Of a stretch of DNA of 64,000 nucleotides, positions 63,240 through 64,000 are shown piece by piece (within the stretch, counting starts at the first letter, position 1; each line of letters starts with the position of its first letter). The stretch is taken from assembly GCF_008370345.1 (NCBI RefSeq), contig NZ_VTUU01000002.1, forward strand, positions 434,001-498,000. The letters are read 5' to 3'. The translations under genes and the position numbers were made by a program. The notes beneath the pieces are model-generated. The model did not search any database. It was not told the DNA's origin and saw nothing but the letters and a program-made list of their open reading frames with translations. Source of the DNA: Marinobacter salinexigens (lineage in GTDB: Bacteria > Pseudomonadota > Gammaproteobacteria > Pseudomonadales > Oleiphilaceae).

Positions 63240-63842
63240 ATGGCATTCAGCCCACTGGTGGATGAGCTGGTCGAATCGCTTCGGTGCCTGCCGGGGGTCG
63301 GACAGAAAACCGCGCAAAGAATGGCGTTCCATCTTCTGGAACGTGGTCGTTCCGGCGGTTCCCGTTTGTCGGATGCCTTGAGCAACGCCATGACCGGCGT
63401 CCGCCGTTGTGAGCGGTGCCAGAATTTCGCAGATACCGAGCTGTGTGGTATCTGCGAAAACCCCCAGCGCACCAATGGCACCATTTGTGTCGTCGAAAGC
63501 CCCTCGGATTTGCTTGCTATTGAACAGGCGGGAGATTATCGCGGAGGCTACTTCGTTCTGATGGGCCATTTATCTCCGATTGATGGCGTCGGGCCAGAAG
63601 AGATTGGTATAGAGCGCCTTCTGGATCGAATCCGGCAAGAGGGTGTCAGCGAATTGATCCTGGCAACCAACCCGACTGTTGAAGGCGAGGCGACCGCGCA
63701 TTACATTGCGGACCGGCTTGATGGGCAGGGGATTCTTATTACCCGCCTGGCTCATGGAATCCCGGTTGGCGGTGAGCTGGGATACGTTGATGGCTTTACC
63801 CTGACTCATGCGTTCCGTGGGCGCAAACCTCTCATTGAATAA
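63240..63842 (+). CDS. recR: Recombination mediator protein
   Basis: 200 residues. Helix-hairpin-helix near the N-terminus ([20 protein letters not shown]), a four-cysteine zinc motif (C-x2-C ... C-x2-C in [16 protein letters not shown]) and a Toprim domain ([33 protein letters not shown]). It acts with RecO and RecF to load RecA on gapped DNA. The ribosome-binding site is AAGGA before ATG 63240. Confidence 0.97.
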   Translation: MAFSPLVDELVESLRCLPGVGQKTAQRMAFHLLERGRSGGSRLSDALSNAMTGVRRCERCQNFADTELCGICENPQRTNGTICVVESPSDLLAIEQAGDYRGGYFVLMGHLSPIDGVGPEEIGIERLLDRIRQEGVSELILATNPTVEGEATAHYIADRLDGQGILITRLAHGIPVGGELGYVDGFTLTHAFRGRKPLIE

Positions 63843-63862
63843 CTCTCGCGACAGGAAGCTTT

Positions 63863-64000
63863 ATGGTGTCCTCCTCCCCGGCAGTTGACGTACCCCCGGC
63901 TCCGGAGACCATTGTCTGGATCGAAACCCCCGAAACGCTCGACGAGTGGCTCGCTCAGGGTAAAGGTAAGCCTTTGTCCCTGGATACGGAGTTTGAACGG
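63863..64000 (+). CDS. rnd: Ribonuclease D, N-terminal part (runs off the window)
   Basis: 46 codons from ATG 63863 (AGGAAG upstream) to the window edge. The segment LSLDTEFER is the first DEDD exonuclease motif, preceded by WIETPETLDEWL as in RNase D. The product trims the 3' ends of tRNAs and other stable RNAs. The remainder lies outside the sequence given. Confidence 0.85.
   Translation, partial: MVSSSPAVDVPPAPETIVWIETPETLDEWLAQGKGKPLSLDTEFER

Overview
The window looks like a chromosomal segment of a Gram-negative gammaproteobacterium, most like Marinobacter. The evidence is the AcnD/PrpF-type 2-methylcitrate operon, the ffs-dnaX-ybaB-recR-rnd order, and a complete exosortase A (XrtA/PEP-CTERM) exopolysaccharide locus of gammaproteobacterial type. 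This assignment comes from reading the proteins; no database search was run.

Layout. (1) 1-3200: two convergent acyltransferase-3 genes with the 3' scrap of an IS3 transposase between them, then tRNA-Val(GAC) with a possible integrase-tail scar downstream. (2) 3200-7060: EamA exporter, small HTH regulator, galU and an orphan exported beta-rich protein. (3) 7060-13930: propionate catabolism (2-methylcitrate cycle) operon: GntR regulator, prpB, prpC, acnD, prpF. It has a strong sigma70-type promoter overlapped by a repeated ATTGTTNACAAT motif, and a terminator-like hairpin between prpC and acnD. (4) 13930-58800: the XrtA locus. It starts with a PEP-CTERM protein gene behind a textbook sigma54 promoter. 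A plus-strand run follows: initiating sugar transferase, export lipoprotein, chain-length protein, ATPase partner, outer-membrane barrel, DUF3473-type deacetylase and glycosyltransferases. From about 27.4 kb to 40 kb the base composition becomes clearly AT-rich. This inner segment holds strain-variable cargo: deacetylase, glycosyltransferases, Wzy-like polymerase, Wzx-like flippase, secreted proteins, a broken methyltransferase with a (TTGGAT)21 microsatellite, and a dead IS3 transposase. GC-rich sequence then returns with a giant exported mosaic protein, a FemAB/GNAT protein, exosortase A fused to EpsI, a PA14 lipoprotein, and the regulatory set prsT, prsR, prsK. (5) 57000-64000: epimerase, PlsC-type acyltransferase, mutarotase, 2OG-Fe(II) oxygenase, SRP RNA, dnaX, ybaB, recR and the start of rnd.

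How the parts fit. GalU supplies UDP-glucose. The sugar transferase starts a lipid-linked glycan, the glycosyltransferases extend it, the flippase and polymerase flip and polymerise it, and the chain-length/export/barrel proteins move it out. Exosortase A processes PEP-CTERM proteins destined for the surface or matrix. PrsK-PrsR, a sensor kinase and a GAFTGA-containing sigma54 activator, are the obvious candidates to drive the sigma54 promoter 40 kb away. The most unusual items are the in-frame hexanucleotide expansion inside a methyltransferase motif, the BY-kinase-like protein lacking its Walker lysine, the 1509-residue mosaic protein, and a noncanonical PEP-CTERM-like protein.
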